Positions 47,652-56,725 of a stretch of DNA of 64,000 nucleotides are shown here, piece after piece; position 1 is the stretch's first letter, and every line of letters begins with the position of its first letter. The notes beneath the pieces were generated by a model. The model saw only the letters and a list, made by a program, of their open reading frames with translations. It was not told the DNA's origin and ran no database searches. Made by a program: the position numbers and the translations under genes. This DNA comes from Palleronia sp. LCG004 (GTDB lineage Bacteria; Pseudomonadota; Alphaproteobacteria; Rhodobacterales; Rhodobacteraceae). The stretch is from the NCBI RefSeq assembly GCF_032931615.1, contig NZ_CP136759.1, forward strand, positions 310,001 to 374,000, in the 5' to 3' direction.

Positions 47652-49229
47652 TCAAGCCGTTTTGCCCCTCCCGCGGCCGCGCGGGCCTGTGGTCTCGGAA
47701 GCGTGACGGCCGGGCCCGGTCAGGCCGCGCATTGCCGCAGGCATTGCCTGACCGAGCCGCTCCTGCCGCCAGCGGGCAAGCCAGGTCTCGACCGCATCGA
47801 TGCGCATGGGGCGTCCGATCCCGTAGCCCTGGACCTGATTGCAGCCGAGCTCGGCCGCACGCGCATGCTCGCCCGTCGTCTCGATGCCTTCGGCCACTAC
47901 CTCGAGGCTCAGATGTTCGGCCATCGTCACGATCGCCGCAACCATTCCCTGCTGTTCCGGATCGCGGTCAAGATTGCAAACGAAGGACCGGTCGATCTTG
48001 ATTCGATCGATGCAGAACCTGCGAATTGACGCGATGGAGGCCTGTCCGGTTCCGAAATCGTCAAGATCGATCCTGCAGCCGAGCTGGCGCAGCGCGCTCA
48101 GCGATTGCGGAACTTTGTCGGCCCCTTTCACGCTCAGCACCGTTTCCAGCACTTCGATGCCGAGGCGTTGGGCGGCGATCCCGTGGCGGTCGAGCATCCA
48201 TTCGACGCGGTCCACGAGGCTCGGATCGTTGAGATCGGCCTGCGTGAGGTTGATCGACACATGCGGAATGTCGAGGCCACGACCATCCCAATCGGCCAGC
48301 GCCTTGAGGGATTGGGCTAGGATCGCGTCGGTGAGCGCAAGCTGGGCACCCGCGGCCTCGATCGTCGGCAGAAAATGGCCGGGTGCCAGCGCGCCGTGGA
48401 CCGGGTGGATCCATCGCGCCAGCGCCTCGAGCCCGGTCAGCTGTCCGGTATCTGTCGAGACCTGCGGCTGGAAGAACGGAATGATTTGCCCGGTTGCGAA
48501 CGCCTCGTCGAGATCCTTGGCGAGTTGCAGGGCGAGGGGTGCCTCTGAATCCGGGCTGCGCGCGGCCATCCGGATCGGGTTGTCAACATCAGCTTCGGCA
48601 TTCCGCAATGCGACCTGGGCGGCGGCCAGTGCCGCGTGACCGTCGATGATGTCGGGCATGGACGGGCCGCAGATTCCGATCGCGGCTTCGAAGCGCGCAT
48701 GACCGGCAGGGCAGGAGATCGGAGCCTGAAGGCAGCGCTGCAGCCTCAGGGCGATCTGTATGATTTCCTCGAGCGAGGCACGCGCCCGCATCGACAGGAC
48801 GACGGCCAGCGTTGCTCCGTCGATTTCGGCCACGACGTCCTCGGGACGGAGCGCCGCCTTCAGCGCCGCCCCCGTCGCCGCGAGATCGCCGGGTCTGAGT
48901 TCGCCTGACGTCGCCCGTCCGCCAGACGCGCGGGTCGGCCGCAGGACGATGACCCCCGGCAATCCGCCATGAAGGCGCGCCGTTTGATCGAGATACTCGG
49001 TCACTGTCGCGACCCCGGGCAACGGCGACGGCGTGGCCGGGGGGGTGGGCCATGTCAGGTGAAGCACGGCCACGACACCGGCCGCGATGACGCAGGAGAG
49101 CGCCAATGGAGCGAGTTCGCCCAGAAACTGGCTCGCCAATCCCGCCAGGACGACCGCAACGATGAGGCCGATCCGCGTCGCCGCGATCCGGACCTTGTCA
49201 TAGCGCACGTTCGAATTCCCTGACGGCAT
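47652..49229 (-). CDS. membrane EAL-domain protein with degenerate GGDEF
   Basis: A 525-residue protein. Two membrane helices (about residues 17-60), a degenerate GGDEF-like region (about 90-220; the signature position reads EIDGA, so no cyclase activity is expected) and an EAL domain (about 235-500). The EAL part keeps EALARW, DDFGTG, KIDRSFV, EGIET and QGYGIGRPM, so it looks catalytically competent as a cyclic-di-GMP phosphodiesterase. Its place between ttcA and yidC suggests no specific partner. Confidence 0.9.
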   Translation of the reverse strand: MPSGNSNVRYDKVRIAATRIGLIVAVVLAGLASQFLGELAPLALSCVIAAGVVAVLHLTWPTPPATPSPLPGVATVTEYLDQTARLHGGLPGVIVLRPTRASGGRATSGELRPGDLAATGAALKAALRPEDVVAEIDGATLAVVLSMRARASLEEIIQIALRLQRCLQAPISCPAGHARFEAAIGICGPSMPDIIDGHAALAAAQVALRNAEADVDNPIRMAARSPDSEAPLALQLAKDLDEAFATGQIIPFFQPQVSTDTGQLTGLEALARWIHPVHGALAPGHFLPTIEAAGAQLALTDAILAQSLKALADWDGRGLDIPHVSINLTQADLNDPSLVDRVEWMLDRHGIAAQRLGIEVLETVLSVKGADKVPQSLSALRQLGCRIDLDDFGTGQASIASIRRFCIDRIKIDRSFVCNLDRDPEQQGMVAAIVTMAEHLSLEVVAEGIETTGEHARAAELGCNQVQGYGIGRPMRIDAVETWLARWRQERLGQAMPAAMRGLTGPGRHASETTGPRGRGRGKTA

Positions 49230-49332
49230 ATGAAAGCTCTCCTTCGTGTCACAATCGAAGAGAGGGTCTATGGTCCCAACCTCACTTAAATCTTAAACCG
49301 ATCGGCAGAAAATGGCTCAAACGATGAAAGTT

Positions 49333-50166
49333 TTAATTGATATCGAGTGAGCCGAAATCGAAGAGGCTTGGATCGAGCAGGTGCGACGGCCGCGCATTCA
49401 TCAATGCACGGAACATCACCTGACGCCGGCCGGGGCTGTTGCGTTCCCATCCGTCGAGGATCTGCTTGACCTGCTGGCGCTGCAACCCGTCCTGCGACCC
49501 GCAAAGATCGCAGGGAATGATCGGATACTCCATTGCCCGGGCGAACCTCGCGCAATCGTCCTCCGCGACATGCGCGAGCGGGCGCAGCAGGAAGAGGTCT
49601 CCCTCTTCGTTGACGAGCTTCGGCGGCATCGTGGCAAGACGGCCGCCGTGAAAGAGGTTCATGAAGAACGTCTCGAGAATATCGTCGCGGTGATGGCCCA
49701 GCACGACCGCAGAACATCCTTCCTCCCGCGCGATGCGATAAAGATTTCCGCGCCGCAACCGAGAGCAGAGCGAACAGAAGGTCCGGCCCTGCGGGACCTT
49801 GTCCATGACGATGGAGTAGGTGTCCTGATACTCGATCCGGTGAGGTACTCCCATCCGGTTCAGAAACTCCGGCAGCACCGTCGCGGGAAATCCCGGCTGA
49901 CCCTGGTCGAGATTGCAGGCAAGGATGTCGACTGGCAGAAGTCCGCGCCATTTCAGCTCGGTCAGTGCGGCGAGAAGGGTATAGCTGTCCTTCCCGCCCG
50001 AGAGGCATACGAGCCAGCGATCGCCCTTGCGGACCATGCCGTATTGGTCGACCGCCTCGCGCGTCTGGCGCACGATGCGTTTGCGTAGCTTGCGGAATTC
50101 GGTGCTAGCCGGTGCGCCATGGAAAAGCGGATGGATATCTGTCTCGTCGAGCATGGCGGTGGGCAT
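49333..50166 (-). CDS. ttcA: tRNA 2-thiocytidine synthetase TtcA
   Basis: A 277-residue enzyme that thiolates cytidine 32 of tRNA. The PP-loop SGGKDS (residues 56-61) activates with ATP, and two CXXC pairs (Cys131/Cys134 and Cys219/Cys222) bind the 4Fe-4S cluster. The start at 50166 gives [16 protein letters not shown]; Met5 at 50154 is an alternative. AAGGA lies eight bases before it. Divergent from the DUF1353 gene, 36 bases apart, so the two share a short promoter region. Confidence 0.95.
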   Translation of the reverse strand: MPTAMLDETDIHPLFHGAPASTEFRKLRKRIVRQTREAVDQYGMVRKGDRWLVCLSGGKDSYTLLAALTELKWRGLLPVDILACNLDQGQPGFPATVLPEFLNRMGVPHRIEYQDTYSIVMDKVPQGRTFCSLCSRLRRGNLYRIAREEGCSAVVLGHHRDDILETFFMNLFHGGRLATMPPKLVNEEGDLFLLRPLAHVAEDDCARFARAMEYPIIPCDLCGSQDGLQRQQVKQILDGWERNSPGRRQVMFRALMNARPSHLLDPSLFDFGSLDIN

Positions 50167-50202
50167 ACTCCATTTCCTTGCGGCCGCATAGAGAGGACGA
50201 AC

Positions 50203-50802
50203 ATGCGCCTTGACCCCCCGAAGAGGCCCGCGACGAACCCCTATCCCGACGACTGGACCCAACTCACCGAGTTCGAGTACCTTTCGCCGCTGAGCCTCAT
50301 CCGTCCAGTAAACAACCTCGTGGACAGGCTTGGCGCGGATGGCGATTACGTGCTGCAGCACGATTTCGACTGTGCGCTCCATGTCGATGGTGAGCTTCAC
50401 GTGCTCACGGCCCCGCGCGGACTGGTCACCGACCTGACCTCGGTCCCTCCCGTTTTCCGGCTTGTTGTCGGTCGGGTGGGGCCCTGGCTCGAGGCCGCGA
50501 TCCTGCACGATTATCTTTACGTGGCGTGGGCCTTCCTCGACCGGCGGGGACCGCGTCCGAACGATCGTCTCTTCGCCGACCGGGTCATGTTGCTTGCGAT
50601 GGAGGCCGCGGGCGTGCGCCGTTGGCGCAGGCGCATCATCTATCTCGCGCTGAGGTGGTTCGGCGCCCGATCCTACGGTCGTGCCGATCCCGAAACGTCC
50701 TTCGCCGATCTCGACGCGGAAGAACTCGATCCGGCGCTGATCGTGCCGGATGCGCCGGGTCAATCCGGGACGTTGTCGATGCCCGATCCGCCAAGCGGAT
50801 GA
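50203..50802 (+). CDS. DUF1353 family protein
   Basis: A 199-residue protein of unknown function with the DUF1353 pattern [17 protein letters not shown] followed by ILHDYLY; histidine and aspartate residues in these motifs resemble a metal site. Members occur in phages and bacteria. It runs opposite to the genes around it and its last 43 bases overlap the 3' end of yidD on the other strand. GAGAGGACGA precedes the start at 50203. Confidence 0.82.
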   Translation: MRLDPPKRPATNPYPDDWTQLTEFEYLSPLSLIRPVNNLVDRLGADGDYVLQHDFDCALHVDGELHVLTAPRGLVTDLTSVPPVFRLVVGRVGPWLEAAILHDYLYVAWAFLDRRGPRPNDRLFADRVMLLAMEAAGVRRWRRRIIYLALRWFGARSYGRADPETSFADLDAEELDPALIVPDAPGQSGTLSMPDPPSG

Positions 50803-51002
50803 CAGCGTGCGATGCGTCGCAGGCTGAGCCATCCTCCGCGTATCGCACCGTGCCGTTCGAGCGCCTCGAGCGCATAGGCCGAACAGGTCGGCTGATACCG
50901 GCAATTGAACCCGACCCAGGGCGAAAATACCGCGCGATAGCCACGTACCGGCAGAGCCAGAATCGAGGCAAGCGGCCCCATCCGACGGCTCTCGCTACTC
51001 AT
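50760..51002 (-). CDS. yidD: membrane protein insertion efficiency factor YidD
   Basis: An 80-residue small amphipathic membrane protein. [20 protein letters not shown] and [17 protein letters not shown] are the family signature with three conserved cysteines. The start at 51002 overlaps the rnpA stop as ATGA, the standard rnpA-yidD coupling. The last 43 bases overlap the convergent DUF1353 gene. Confidence 0.95.
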   Translation of the reverse strand: MSSESRRMGPLASILALPVRGYRAVFSPWVGFNCRYQPTCSAYALEALERHGAIRGGWLSLRRIARCHPLGGSGIDNVPD

Positions 51003-51412
51003 CCGTGGATCTTGCGAAGCGCCGCGTTCAGGTCCGCCTGCATCCTCTCGAAATTGCGCTCGGCCGTCACGTCGCGCTTTCCGATCAGGACGTAATCCCA
51101 TCCTGACTGTCCCAGATGCGGCAGGCCGATCCGTGCGATCTCTCGCAGTCGGCGCTTCGCGCGATTGCGTGCGACGGCGTTGCCGACCTTGCGCGAACAG
51201 GTGAAGCCGACCCGTATCGCGCCTTCGTCACGCCGGTCGCGGGCCTGCAGCATGAAGCCCGGCATCCGCACGGTCCGGGCCCGCGCCGCACGCAGGAAAT
51301 CGGCCCGCGCCTTGATGCGCCGAGGCTCTGCCTGTGATCCGTCCCGTCCCGGTTCCGCACATGACGAAAGCCCGCCCGCGGGTTCGTCCGCGGCGGGCTT
51401 TCCATCTGTCAT
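50999..51412 (-). CDS. rnpA: ribonuclease P protein component
   Basis: A 137-residue RNase P protein that aids 5' processing of tRNA. The signature [18 protein letters not shown] is at about residues 76-93. The N-terminal extension before [13 protein letters not shown] is about 30 residues; I chose the ATG at 51412, but a later start is possible. rpmH ends 11 bases upstream. Confidence 0.95.
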   Translation of the reverse strand: MTDGKPAADEPAGGLSSCAEPGRDGSQAEPRRIKARADFLRAARARTVRMPGFMLQARDRRDEGAIRVGFTCSRKVGNAVARNRAKRRLREIARIGLPHLGQSGWDYVLIGKRDVTAERNFERMQADLNAALRKIHG

Positions 51413-51423
51413 CGCGTCGCCGC

Positions 51424-51558
51424 TCAGGCGCTGAGCGACTTGCGGCCCCGGGCGCGGCGCGCGTTCAGGATCTTGCGGCCGGCCTTGGTGGCCATGCGCG
51501 CACGGAACCCGTGGCGGCGCTTGCGAACCAGGTTCGAGGGCTGGAAGGTGCGTTTCAT
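51424..51558 (-). CDS. rpmH: 50S ribosomal protein L34
   Basis: A 44-residue highly basic protein, [18 protein letters not shown] at the start and a tail ending GRKSLSA, the full normal length of L34. It begins the classical rpmH-rnpA-yidD group. A promoter-like element lies 69 bases upstream. Confidence 0.98.
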
Positions 51559-51627
51559 CGCGTCTCTCCGTCAGATACGGGTGGCATGCGCGAGAACCGA
51601 AACCCCGCGCGGTCATTCGAAGCCCGC

Positions 51628-51656
51628 TTCCTAAGGGGGCGACCGGTGCCTGTCAA
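51628..51656 (-). promoter_or_regulatory. promoter of rpmH-rnpA-yidD
   Basis: On the reverse strand TTGACA (51656-51651), a 17-base spacer and TAGGAA (51633-51628). A perfect -35 with ideal spacing and a moderate -10, 69 bases before rpmH. Confidence 0.65.
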
Positions 51657-51754
51657 CATCGTCGCACCCCCCGGCATGAATATGGCCCCCGCGGGGTTTC
51701 ACGGCCGCCACGCGCCCTATCTGGTCTGCATGACAGGCGCAGGATCCCTCGGCG

Positions 51755-52492
51755 ATGAATGACAAGACCCCGAACGATGCAGGCCCCGCGCCCTGGCTAC
51801 GCCGTCTGCCGATCGTCGTCATCGCACTCGCGGCCATCGTCGGGGCTTTCACCTTGCGCGATTACCTGAGTTTCGAGACGCTTGCCGACAACCGCGAGCG
51901 TCTGCTCGCCTTTCGCGACGAACATTACCTTGCAACCGTGGCGCTCTTCATGCTCGCCTATGTCGTTGTGGTGGCGTTGTCGCTGCCCGGTGCCGCGCTC
52001 TGCACCCTGACCGGCGGATTCCTGTTCTCGACCTTCCCGGGCACGCTTTATAACGTCACTGCCGCGACTGCGGGCGCGGTCTGCATCTTCCTCGCCGCGC
52101 GCTGGGGGCTGGGCGACCGGCTCGCGGCCCGGATGGACGCCTCCGAGGGGATGGTTTCGCGTATCAAGGCCGGCATCGACGAGAATCAGTGGTCGATGCT
52201 CTTTCTCGTCCGTCTCGTCCCGGCGGTTCCCTTCTTTGTCGCCAATCTCATTCCGGCCTTCATGGGCGTCGCCGTCTGGACCTTCGCAACCACGACGTTC
52301 CTCGGCATCATTCCGGGCGCGATCGTCTATACGAGCGTAGGATCAGGGCTCGGCGCGGTGTTCGAGCGCGGTGAGACCCCGGATCTCGGTATCATCTTCG
52401 AGCCGCGCATCCTGCTCCCGATCCTCGGGCTCTGCCTGCTCGCGGCGATGCCGATGATCCTCAAGGCCGTGCGCGGCAGAAAGGGGCTCTGA
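51755..52492 (+). CDS. TVP38/TMEM64 (VTT/DedA-like) membrane protein
   Basis: A 245-residue inner-membrane protein with about six hydrophobic segments and the VTT-domain features LSLPGAALCTLTGGFLFST and VRLVPAVPFFVANLIPAFMG. The family is related to DedA proteins, implicated in lipid scrambling; substrate unknown here. It is four bases upstream of a flavoprotein gene, a pairing often seen with this family. Confidence 0.88.
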   Translation: MNDKTPNDAGPAPWLRRLPIVVIALAAIVGAFTLRDYLSFETLADNRERLLAFRDEHYLATVALFMLAYVVVVALSLPGAALCTLTGGFLFSTFPGTLYNVTAATAGAVCIFLAARWGLGDRLAARMDASEGMVSRIKAGIDENQWSMLFLVRLVPAVPFFVANLIPAFMGVAVWTFATTTFLGIIPGAIVYTSVGSGLGAVFERGETPDLGIIFEPRILLPILGLCLLAAMPMILKAVRGRKGL

Positions 52493-52495
52493 GCC

Positions 52496-53914
52496 ATGGA
52501 AGAGATCACCTGCGACATCTGCGTGATCGGTGCCGGCTCCGGCGGGCTCTCGGTCGCGGCCGGTGCCGCCCAGATGGGCGCGGACACCGTCCTCATCGAA
52601 GGGGCCGAGATGGGTGGGGACTGCCTCAACCATGGCTGCGTCCCGTCGAAATCGCTCCTTGCCGTGGCGAAGCAGGCACATCTGATGCGCAACCCGCCTG
52701 TTCCGGGCGTGGCCGCCGCCGATCCGCAGATCGATTACGCCGCCGCCAAGGACCATGTCGCCCGCGTGATCGAGACGATCGCCCCCGTCGACAGCCAGGA
52801 GAGGTTCGAGGGGCTGGGCGTGCGCGTCCTGCGCGGCTGGGCGAGCTTCGAGGACGAGAAGACCGTCGTCACGGACGCCCACCGGGTCCGCGCGCGTCGC
52901 TTCGTGATCGCGACCGGCTCTTCGCCGTTCGTGCCGCCGATCGATGGAATCGGGGATGTTCCCTACCTCACCAACGAGACGCTCTTCGCCCTGCGTGACC
53001 GCCCTGAGCATCTGCTGATCATCGGCGGCGGACCCATAGGCCTCGAGATGGCGCAGGCGCACGCCCGTCTCGGATCCCGCGTGACGGTGATCGAAGCCGA
53101 CCGCGCCCTGCCGCGCGATGATCGCGAGCAGGTCGAGATCGTGCTGGCCCAACTCGCATCCGAAGGTGTGCAGGTCCTCGAAGGACAAAAGGTCACCCGC
53201 GTGCGCCATTCGGACGGCGTGATCCGGATCGAGACCGAAGGTGGAACCTACGAGGGCTCGCATCTGCTCGTCGCCGCCGGACGCAGAATCAATCTCGACC
53301 GTCTCGATCTCGACCGGGCCGGCATCGCGCATGATCGTGGCGTGACGGTGGGGACGGACCTGCGCTCGCCCAGCAACCGCCGCGTCTATGCGATAGGCGA
53401 TGCGGCGGGCGGTGCGCAGTTCACGCATGTGGCAGGATATCACGCCGGCATCGTCGTGCGTTCGGCCGTGCTGGGCATGACCTGGTCCAAGGCGCGGACG
53501 GATCACATTCCGCACGTGACCTATACCGATCCTGAACTTGCCCATGTAGGCATGACCGAGGCCGAAACCCGCGAGAAATTCGGCGGCCGGACAAAGGTAC
53601 TGCGCTTCAACTACGCCGAGAACGACCGCGCAATCGCCACGGGTCGCACGACCGGCTTCGTCAAGCTCGTCGTGGCAAACGGCCGCCCCTGCGGGGCGTC
53701 CATCATCGGCTCCGATGCGGGCGATCTCATCGCGATCTGGTCCGAGGCCATCGCCAACGGCACAAAGCTGTCTGCCATCGCGAACACGGTGCTGCCCTAT
53801 CCAACGCTGTCGGAAATCAACAAAAGGGCGGCGGGTGCTTATTTCGCACCGCAACTCTTTGAAAACGCCAGCGTTAAATCCGTGGTAAGGCTGGTACAGA
53901 AATATCTGCCCTGA
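52496..53914 (+). CDS. FAD-dependent disulfide oxidoreductase (Lpd/MerA-like)
   Basis: A 472-residue class I pyridine-nucleotide disulfide oxidoreductase. FAD fold GAGSGGLSV at residues 12-20, redox-active CLNHGC (Cys43, Cys48), NAD fold IIGGGPIGLEMA, and the second FAD motif YAIGDAAGG. Near the C-terminus the usual His-Pro of dihydrolipoamide dehydrogenase is replaced: PYPTLSE, tyrosine at the position used in MerA. MerA's C-terminal cysteine pair is missing. So it is neither a standard Lpd nor a proven mercuric reductase. It shares one base with the kinase gene that follows. Confidence 0.88.
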   Translation: MEEITCDICVIGAGSGGLSVAAGAAQMGADTVLIEGAEMGGDCLNHGCVPSKSLLAVAKQAHLMRNPPVPGVAAADPQIDYAAAKDHVARVIETIAPVDSQERFEGLGVRVLRGWASFEDEKTVVTDAHRVRARRFVIATGSSPFVPPIDGIGDVPYLTNETLFALRDRPEHLLIIGGGPIGLEMAQAHARLGSRVTVIEADRALPRDDREQVEIVLAQLASEGVQVLEGQKVTRVRHSDGVIRIETEGGTYEGSHLLVAAGRRINLDRLDLDRAGIAHDRGVTVGTDLRSPSNRRVYAIGDAAGGAQFTHVAGYHAGIVVRSAVLGMTWSKARTDHIPHVTYTDPELAHVGMTEAETREKFGGRTKVLRFNYAENDRAIATGRTTGFVKLVVANGRPCGASIIGSDAGDLIAIWSEAIANGTKLSAIANTVLPYPTLSEINKRAAGAYFAPQLFENASVKSVVRLVQKYLP

Positions 53915-55329
53915 TGTCGAGGGCGCGAGGCATGCTCAATACCCTTTCGGGACGTTTCCTGATCCTGACCGTCGTCTTCGTGATGCTGGCCGAAGTGCTG
54001 ATCTTCGTCCCGTCAGTCGCGCGATTCCGGGCGGAATATCTCGATTCCCGGCTCGAACGCGCCCAGATCGCTTCGCTTGCGCTGCTGGCCGACGACGTGA
54101 TCGACCCTGCGCTCGAGGCGGAACTGCTGCAGAACGCCGAGGTTTTCAACATCGTGCTGCGCCGTGACGAGATCCGGCAGCTCGTCCTCAGCTCCGAGAT
54201 TCCCAGCGACATCGTCGCGACCTACGATCTGCGCGACCCGCAGCCCTGGTCGTTGATCGCCGATGCGATGGCGACACTCGCCCAGCCGTCCGATGCCGTC
54301 ATCCGGGTCATCGGCGCGCCCGTGCGCGAGGGCGGCGAGCGGATCGAGGTGACGATGGCGACCGGCCCCCTCCGGGACGCAATGATGGAATACGGCCTCC
54401 GGGTGCTGATCCTCTCGGCGGTCATCTCCGTGGTCACGGCGCTGCTCCTCTTCATCGCGGTCAACCGCCTTCTCGTCGCACCGATCCGGGGCGTCGTCGA
54501 CGCGATGCTGAGCTATGCCAAGGCCCCCGAGGATGCGCGCCGCATCATCGAACCCTCGGCGGGCGTGGCCGAATTGCGCGCGGCCGAAGAGGCCCTGCGC
54601 TCTCTCCAGACGCAGCTCACGGCCTCGCTTCGCCAGAAGGAGCGTCTGGCACAGCTCGGCAGCGGCGTGGCCAAGATCAGCCATGACCTGCGCAACACGC
54701 TCACCACGGCACAGCTCTTTGCCGACCGGATCGAAACGACCGAGGATCCGGCCGTGCAGCGCATGGTGCCCAAGCTGCTGGGCTCCATCCGTCGGGCCGT
54801 CTCGATCTGCGAGGGTGTGCTTGCCTTCGGTCGCGCGGACGAGCCGCCGCCGGCGCTGGGCCATGTCTCCCTCGCGGATCTGGTCGGCGACGTGATCGAC
54901 GGCGAACGGCTCGCGGCCGGTGAGGCGGACATCTCCTTTTCCGAGGATGTGCCGGGCGGTATGGTCGTGCGCGCCGATCCCGAACAGCTCTTCCGCGTCA
55001 TCGCCAATCTGGTGCGCAATGCCCGTCAGGCGCTCGAGGCGCATGGCGGCGAGGGCGAGATCTCAATCGCGGGTGCCGAGACCGCGCGCGACTGGCTCAT
55101 CCGGGTCCGCGATACCGGTCCCGGGCTTCCGGCCAAGGCGCAGGAGCATCTCTTCATGCCGTTCCACGGCGCGGCGAAGAAGGGCGGGTCGGGGCTCGGC
55201 CTCGCCATCGCCGCCGAACTCGTGCGCGGCCATGGCGGCACCCTGCGCCTCGCCGATACCGGCCCGAACGGCACCGCGTTCGAGATCGTCCTTCCGAAAT
55301 CGATCGTGACGCTGACCGAAGAGGGCTGA
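53914..55329 (+). CDS. sensor histidine kinase, orphan
   Basis: A 471-residue membrane kinase. Two membrane helices (about 14-34 and 163-185) flank a periplasmic sensor region, then a HAMP-like stretch, a HisKA domain with His257 in KISHDLRNTL, and an ATPase domain with N box NLVRNARQAL, DTGPGLP and GGSGLGLAIA. Its signal is unknown, and no response regulator is in the window. The start overlaps the flavoprotein stop (TGATG), so it is cotranscribed with that gene and the TVP38-like gene. Confidence 0.92.
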   Translation: MSRARGMLNTLSGRFLILTVVFVMLAEVLIFVPSVARFRAEYLDSRLERAQIASLALLADDVIDPALEAELLQNAEVFNIVLRRDEIRQLVLSSEIPSDIVATYDLRDPQPWSLIADAMATLAQPSDAVIRVIGAPVREGGERIEVTMATGPLRDAMMEYGLRVLILSAVISVVTALLLFIAVNRLLVAPIRGVVDAMLSYAKAPEDARRIIEPSAGVAELRAAEEALRSLQTQLTASLRQKERLAQLGSGVAKISHDLRNTLTTAQLFADRIETTEDPAVQRMVPKLLGSIRRAVSICEGVLAFGRADEPPPALGHVSLADLVGDVIDGERLAAGEADISFSEDVPGGMVVRADPEQLFRVIANLVRNARQALEAHGGEGEISIAGAETARDWLIRVRDTGPGLPAKAQEHLFMPFHGAAKKGGSGLGLAIAAELVRGHGGTLRLADTGPNGTAFEIVLPKSIVTLTEEG

Positions 55330-55480
55330 TCCGCTCTTTCGGTTGTCCAGAAATTAATCAGGAGCAGTGGCCTCCCGGTGGTGGAGATGGGGGCAGGGGC
55401 CTCACCGCCCGGCGCGCCATTGACCCCCGCGCGCCGATCGCCAAAAAGGGAACGCAGCCCATCCTCGAGGATTTCTGGCA

Positions 55481-56725
55481 ATGTACGACTTCGCCGTCAT
55501 GTGGGACTGGCTGGCCTTCGCGATCCGCTGGCTCCATGTCGTGACCGCGATCGCCTGGATCGGGTCGTCCTTCTATTTCATCGCGCTCGATCTGGGTCTG
55601 AGGAAGGCTCCGGACATGCCGACGGGGGTCCATGGCGAGGAATGGCAGGTTCATGGCGGCGGCTTCTACCACATCCGCAAGTACCTCGTCGCGCCCGAGG
55701 CGATGCCCAACCATCTTACCTGGTTTAAATGGGAAGCCTACTCCACCTGGCTTTCTGGGGCGGCGCTCCTTGCGGTACTCTACTGGGCGGGGGCCGAACT
55801 CTACATGATCGACCCGTCGCGGGCCGATCTCTCGACCTTTCAGGCGATCATGCTCTCGGCGGCCTTCATCGCGGGCGGCTGGATCGGATACGACGCGCTC
55901 TGCCGCTCGCCGCTCAAGGCGTACCCGACGGCGGTGATGGTCGTGCTCTTCGCGGGTATCGTCGCGGCGAGCTGGCTGCTCAACCAGGTCTTTTCGGGGC
56001 GTGCCGCGCTGCTCCATCTGGGCGCGATGACGGCGACGTTGATGACGGCGAACGTCTTCGCCCACATCATGCCCAACCAGCGCATCGTCGTGGCCGATCT
56101 CAAGGCCGGTCGCAAACCCGACCCGAAATACGGCCAGATCGCCAAGCTGCGCTCCACGCACAACAATTACCTGACCCTGCCCGTGATCTTCCTCATGCTG
56201 TCCAACCATTACCCGCTGGCCTTCGGGACGGACAATGCCTGGATCATCGCGGCGCTCGTCTTCCTCATCGGCGTCTCGATCCGGCACTATTTCAACAGCC
56301 GCCATGCCGGAACGGGCAATCCGACCTGGACCTGGGCCGTCACGGTGATGCTCTTCATCGCGCTTGCCTGGCTGAGCTCGGTTCCGCTGCGCAATCCCGG
56401 CAGCGCAGACGCACAGGTGATGACCCCCGAGGCGGAGCGTCACGCCGCCGCGCCGGGCTTCGAGGAGGTGCACCGGATCGTCACCGGCCGCTGTTCCATG
56501 TGCCATGCTCGCGAGCCTGTCTGGTCCGGCATCCGCTGGGCTCCGAAGGGCGTCCTGCTCGAGACCGAGGCCGATGTCGCGGGGCAGGCCCGTCGCATCT
56601 ACCTCCAGTCGGGCGTCACCCATGCGATGCCCCCCGGCAACGTCACAGGGCTCGACGAGGATGGACGCCGCGCCATCCGCGACTGGTATCGCGCCACCAC
56701 CGACATGGAGATCGCCCGTCAATGA
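55481..56725 (+). CDS. puuD: urate hydroxylase PuuD
   Basis: A 414-residue inner-membrane urate-oxidising enzyme found in alphaproteobacteria, converting urate to 5-hydroxyisourate with electrons passed to a haem instead of producing peroxide. About eight hydrophobic segments precede a C-terminal cytochrome c domain with CSMCH at residues 338-342 and a likely axial Met383. It starts the urate group and overlaps allE by four bases. Identity rests on the fused cytochrome, on WIGSSFYFIALDLGL and on its neighbours. Confidence 0.92.
   Translation: MYDFAVMWDWLAFAIRWLHVVTAIAWIGSSFYFIALDLGLRKAPDMPTGVHGEEWQVHGGGFYHIRKYLVAPEAMPNHLTWFKWEAYSTWLSGAALLAVLYWAGAELYMIDPSRADLSTFQAIMLSAAFIAGGWIGYDALCRSPLKAYPTAVMVVLFAGIVAASWLLNQVFSGRAALLHLGAMTATLMTANVFAHIMPNQRIVVADLKAGRKPDPKYGQIAKLRSTHNNYLTLPVIFLMLSNHYPLAFGTDNAWIIAALVFLIGVSIRHYFNSRHAGTGNPTWTWAVTVMLFIALAWLSSVPLRNPGSADAQVMTPEAERHAAAPGFEEVHRIVTGRCSMCHAREPVWSGIRWAPKGVLLETEADVAGQARRIYLQSGVTHAMPPGNVTGLDEDGRRAIRDWYRATTDMEIARQ

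Noticed and set aside
52496..53914. Mercuric reductase
   Set aside because: The redox CXXXXC and the tyrosine near the C-terminus fit MerA, but the C-terminal cysteine pair that handles mercury is absent and no mer genes are near.
55729..56721. Upstream extension of the allE frame within puuD, and the like for bztD within bztC (40414-40950)
   Set aside because: Both lie in a second frame of a clear membrane-protein gene and lack any family match. Starts with good ribosome-binding sites or ATGA overlaps lie downstream.
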